Of a DNA stretch of 64,000 nt, positions 60,203-64,000 are shown piece after piece. The stretch spans positions 7,130,001-7,194,000 of the forward strand of contig CAJFCV020000003.1 of the NCBI GenBank assembly GCA_904066235.2, written 5' to 3'. Position 1 is the first letter of the stretch; each line of letters begins with the position of its first letter. The notes under the pieces are model-generated. The model saw only the letters and a program-made list of their open reading frames with translations. It was not told where the DNA came from and made no database searches. The stretch is from Bursaphelenchus xylophilus (Eukaryota; Nematoda; Chromadorea; Rhabditida; Aphelenchoididae). A program made the translations under genes and the position numbers.

Positions 60203-62381
60203 ATGCCTCCGAAAAGGAAGGTAAAAACCGTTCGTCGGAAAAGCTCATCTCGTAAGAAGAAAGGTCGAAAGAAGAAGATGTATTCATCGAAACAGAGAAA
60301 ACAAGCAAGTTCAGCGAATGGAGAAAATGGTTATGTTCTACATGAAGAAAGTCCTCCCCCAGATGTGCTGGATCTACCTCGTGAAGTAGATGTAAAGACA
60401 GAAAGACCTGAACTCAGCGCAGAATTGAAGCTTGTTTGTTCGCAAAAGTTACTCAATGTGTTTGGACATCAGAAATTCTTGAGTATTCATCAGAAGTTGG
60501 CCATTATGTTGGCATTAAAACGTATGTACGTTCCTATTATCGTTTACTTCATTTAGAGCCGGCAATTATCGGGTAATTTTAGGTCAAAATGATGTGATGG
60601 TTATCTTCCCGACTGGTTCAGGGAAGTCTTTAGTCTATCAACTACCCGCTCTTGTCCATTCTGGAGTTACGATCGTCTTCTCTCCTTTATTGGCTCTAAT
60701 AGCTGATCAAGTAAAGGAATTGCAACGAAAAGGAGTTAGGGCTGAAGAGTTGAACTCCAATGTAACTGGGGATAAATTCAAGAAGATCATTGGTGTAAGT
60801 ATTTTGTGCTTTGATTTTATTGTTTTTAGGATCTCTCGGACTCGCGCCCCACGATTAAAATGTTGTTCATCACCCCTGAAACAGCTGAAAGGGCGGAGTT
60901 CAAACAAGCGCTGAGGATAATGGTTGCGAATGAAACTTTGGCTTACTGGGTAGTGGACGAAGCCCATTGTCTTTATAAATGGGGATCTCATTTTAGGTAA
61001 GATGGAATAAAATGATTCTGAAGCTTATTTATTAAGGCCCAATTACAAGAAACTCATTGAGACGCGTCACTTAGTTCCCGAAATTCCATGTCTCGCGTTA
61101 ACAGCTACTGCCACCAACCTCGTTCAGCATTATTTGAAGAAGAAATTGAACTCCTCCAAACTAGATATGCTCCTTGTCAAGGCTCCAATGTACCGATCTA
61201 ACTTATATTTCGATGTCAAATTTAAACACCAACTCCCATGTGGACTCGAGAATGAGATTGCGGAGTTTGCAAAGAAAGTTCTTTATCAAAATGGGACCAC
61301 TTCAACGCCAAATGGATGCGTTCTTGTGTTCACTGTAACCTGCGGAGATGTGGATGATTTGTCTGCAGCATTGAAGATGAGGGGCCTAAGGAGTCTTGCT
61401 TATCATTCCAAAAAACCACAAAAAGTAAGTAGTAATAATGATACGTAATATTTTACAGGAGAAAGACGCCATTTTGGATGCATTCCGAGCTGGCAGAGCG
61501 CCTGTAATTGTCTCAACCTCTGGATTTGGTATGGGTATCGATAAAGCGGATGTCCGGGCTGTTATCCATCATCGTTTCGCCCTTTCCATCGATGATTATC
61601 TTCAACAAGCAGGCCGTGCTGGCCGAGATGGAAAGCGATCTTATTGTAGAGTCTACTTTGGAAAAGATGATCTTAATCTTTTGTCCTTTATCTCTCGGGG
61701 CGAAAAGAAGAAATCCTCAGTGGAAGATGCCCGGAATTATTGTATGGGGAAAGAATGTCGTCACGTTTTGTTGGCCAGATCTGTTGGCGATGTGGTAGAA
61801 CCATGTGGAAGGAATTGTGATTACTGTCAGAACCCAGAGGTTGTAAAGAAAGCCATTGAATTGTGTGAAGCCTCAAGCCCACTTAACGCAAAAATAGGTG
61901 GAAAAAGAGGAAGAGGCGAACTTCTGGGCGACATTAAGGATACATGTAGAAACTACAAAGAAGTGCATGGCGAGGAAAGCTTTGGACCCTCGAGTTATAG
62001 CCCCAAACAGAAGATCATGAAGTTTGATGTCGCGAAGAGAAAGATGAGTTATGTGGATGCAGAAAAAGGTAAGACTAATTATAACTTTTTTTGTATCTTC
62101 CAGCTTCTGGAAAACCAGCAGTTATCGTGGGCAAATTCGTAGCGCCTGAAGATGATGATCGTCGAAAGAAGATGAGAGATTGGCTCCAGAAGAAGATCGC
62201 AGAGAATCCCTTGGGCAAGGATGACTCAGATGTGGCCTTGGCCATGTCCTATGAACTGGAAGACAGGGCATATTCGAATAACTCCTCATATCACAACTAT
62301 CAAACGATCATCACCGGTTATGTAATGCAAATGAGTCGGGATACAAAAACGGGTTTAAAGTATAAAATTCCGGATCCTTGA
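60203..62381 (+). CDS. rcq-5: RecQ helicase, RECQL5 class
   Basis: 3'-5' DNA helicase of genome maintenance. Six exons close in phase to 657 residues: 60203-60521, 60583-60794, 60830-60996, 61037-61424, 61459-62068 and 62104-62381. The N-terminus is a Lys/Arg-rich nuclear stretch (KRKVKTVRRKSS). Walker A is FPTGSGKS (about 115-122), the DEAH box VVDEAHCLYKWGSHFR (218-233), followed by ALTATATNLVQ, FGMGIDKADVR and QQAGRAGRDGKRSYC. The zinc region has ECRH, then CGRNCDYCQNP, as in RECQL5, which binds zinc but lacks the winged-helix and HRDC domains of BLM and WRN; none is visible here. The first ATG after TTTTTCAG was taken as start. It ends 247 bp from the stop of the converging minus-strand orphan. 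Confidence 0.95.
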
Positions 62382-62628
62382 TGTATAAACATACAATGTA
62401 AATTACGAATATTATATATTGGAAAGTAAAGCAAGTCGGAAATTAGTTTATTTCCTCGGTCAACATTAACAAAAACAAGTAACAACAAATTGACTACTCA
62501 ATATAAACTAAAATTAATGGTTGAAAGACGCTATCAAAACTGAGGTAAGAATAGTAAGTCATGGTTGCTAATAATCTAAGCTCTACTGTAACTATAGTAC
62601 TACGACTAGGTAAGTGGAATAAAATAAA

Positions 62629-64000
62629 TTAGTGATCCTTCTCGGGATCGAATCCGAAAACAGTAAAATAAGCCTGAACCACAGCCTCTCTGATGGTTTC
62701 CACCTGTTCATCTCTCTGGATCCTCCGATACTCATTTAGATAATCGACCGATTGTTGGCGGAAGTGGATGAAGAACTCTCGGGCTTCATCGGCCGATATG
62801 TGGTTGAGGATATATTCAGCGAAACGGATCTTATTATTGGACGGATACAGCCACTGAAAGTAACATTTCTGCAACTTCTACATGCACACACAAAATATAA
62901 ACTAGAAAAGTATCAAGCCTACTCTCAAGATATAAAAGAAGACCGAAGCGGCTTCGGCGATCATCCCGGAGTCCACTCTGACAGTAATCGTAATCAGTGC
63001 GAGATAGGGTTGGAGGATAAGAAGAGTCACAAAGTTCTGCATGGACCACATTGGAGACGCTGAAAGAAAGTCAGAGATGTTGTAATCTCCCGTAAATTAC
63101 TTGTTAAATCCTCCAATAAAGCAAAGCAAGCTCTTTTTGACCATCTGATTATCCTGGGTACATCAGTGGATTCAAGAGACGGCAAAATACGAAAGAATTC
63201 AGAGATCCCACGGAGTTCCGTTGGGGCGAGATGTCCATCTTCAATTTCTTCGAAATTTATCGCCACTATAACAATATAAAGTAACTCACGCTTCATAAAC
63301 AAACAATAACTTACTCTTCTCTCCCGACACTTTCCTCGGTCCGAACAGCGCCATAACACAGATATATTCAACTCTTGCGGTCCAAAGACTCGCAAAATAT
63401 CTGAGGAAAGTCGAAAATACCAACGCCTTGGTATTATTCTCCATCTGCACATTATACATGGTCTCCCTGAACCTGAGGTACATCTCCGACTCCAACTCCG
63501 TGTATCTCGTCGAATCTTCTAGTCGAATCTTGATATAAGAACTCATATCTTCTTTGAAGAAAGCTTCGGTAAGGCCACGAATAAGAAGGATACGGTATTC
63601 TGTGGAGATTCCGAACATAAACTAAAATCGTAAACCAGATTTACCATAAAGACAGAGCAACCTACCGTTTCCAACATCATCGGAAGAGGGAGAACGTCTC
63701 GGAATGGGTAAGCAGCCTTCAGCCAGTTCAGAGCACTTTGATAGTGGAAAATACTGAATTCATCCATGAATACTGCCTTCACTAAAAAGACCTTCCTCAT
63801 CCAATATTCTATTCAAAAACTTACTCATAAACTGGCACATCTTCGAAGTCTCCACATTTGATCTGAATTCCGAAAACCACTTTGCAAACTTTGGAATCTG
63901 TGATGTCCTCTTCAGAAACCTTATCACATCATATTTGGACTGACTTGATACTTGCTGAAACCGGATCAAACTGGTAAGATCCATGTGTTCAAAGATGTGC
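62629..64000 (-). CDS. Uncharacterised protein, C-terminal part, cut by window edge
   Basis: The start lies beyond 64000. Visible exons close in phase: from the edge to 63825, then 63781-63666, 63621-63315, 63265-63101, 63059-62923 and 62853-62629, about 370 residues. Segments include ISTEYRILLIRGLTEAFF, ALVFSTFLRYFASLWTARVE and VTLLILQPYLALITITV. The last hydrophobic stretch could be buried helices or a membrane segment. It ends AYFTVFGFDPEKDH. I do not recognise the family. The helical, evenly spread hydrophobicity suggests an alpha-solenoid or membrane-associated protein. Six exons with small introns and consistent phase make it clearly coding. Confidence 0.8.

Overview
The window is a stretch of eukaryotic, almost certainly nematode, nuclear DNA. 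The evidence is small introns (about 33-70 bp in most genes) with GT donors and TTTTAG or TTTCAG acceptors and no long polypyrimidine tract. Several start codons also lie directly behind a TTTCAG/TTTTAG acceptor, as expected for spliced-leader trans-splicing. The gene content fits too (a DCT-1/BNIP3 receptor, an extracellular TPM-domain protein). I cannot name the species. No bacterial, viral or CRISPR sequence was seen.

Layout. 0.9-10.6 kb: four genes. An orphan, GFAT (hexosamine synthesis) and a CDK1-like kinase lie on the minus strand, and a homocysteine S-methyltransferase on the plus strand. 10.7-14.0 kb: an FSH1/OVCA2-type serine hydrolase (minus) whose 2.4-kb first intron holds a foldback repeat. 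14-20 kb: gene-free, with a foldback of 640-bp arms. 20.3-21.8 kb: a BNIP3/NIX (DCT-1-like) mitophagy receptor. 22-26 kb: repeats, including a 2.6-kb foldback that carries a second, TTAA-flanked element. 27-30 kb: a possible small membrane protein, a TPM-domain membrane protein and a FRA10AC1 homologue. 30-38 kb: T-rich non-coding DNA with an inverted pair of tRNA-like repeats and a foldback made of 16-bp tandem repeats. 38.1-40.3 kb: an intronless HSP70 with TATA box and heat-shock element. 40-48 kb: no gene seen. 48.3-53.0 kb: an orphan Pro/Asn-rich nuclear-type protein (plus) converging on a p38/JNK-type MAP kinase kinase (minus). 54.1-56.9 kb: a 2.7-kb foldback of 296-bp tandem units. 58.3-64 kb: an Aurora-like kinase, a minimal COMM-domain protein, a RECQL5-type helicase and an orphan running off the right edge.

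The genes are housekeeping or signalling genes with no obvious shared pathway. They are arranged as convergent or divergent neighbours. The unusual part is the repeat landscape. Six separate long inverted repeats were found, several built from tandem units; all could fold into very long hairpins, and their arms match so closely that they must be young or homogenised. Exon coordinates were derived by hand from reading frame and splice signals. They close in phase for every multi-exon gene reported, but no transcript evidence was available.
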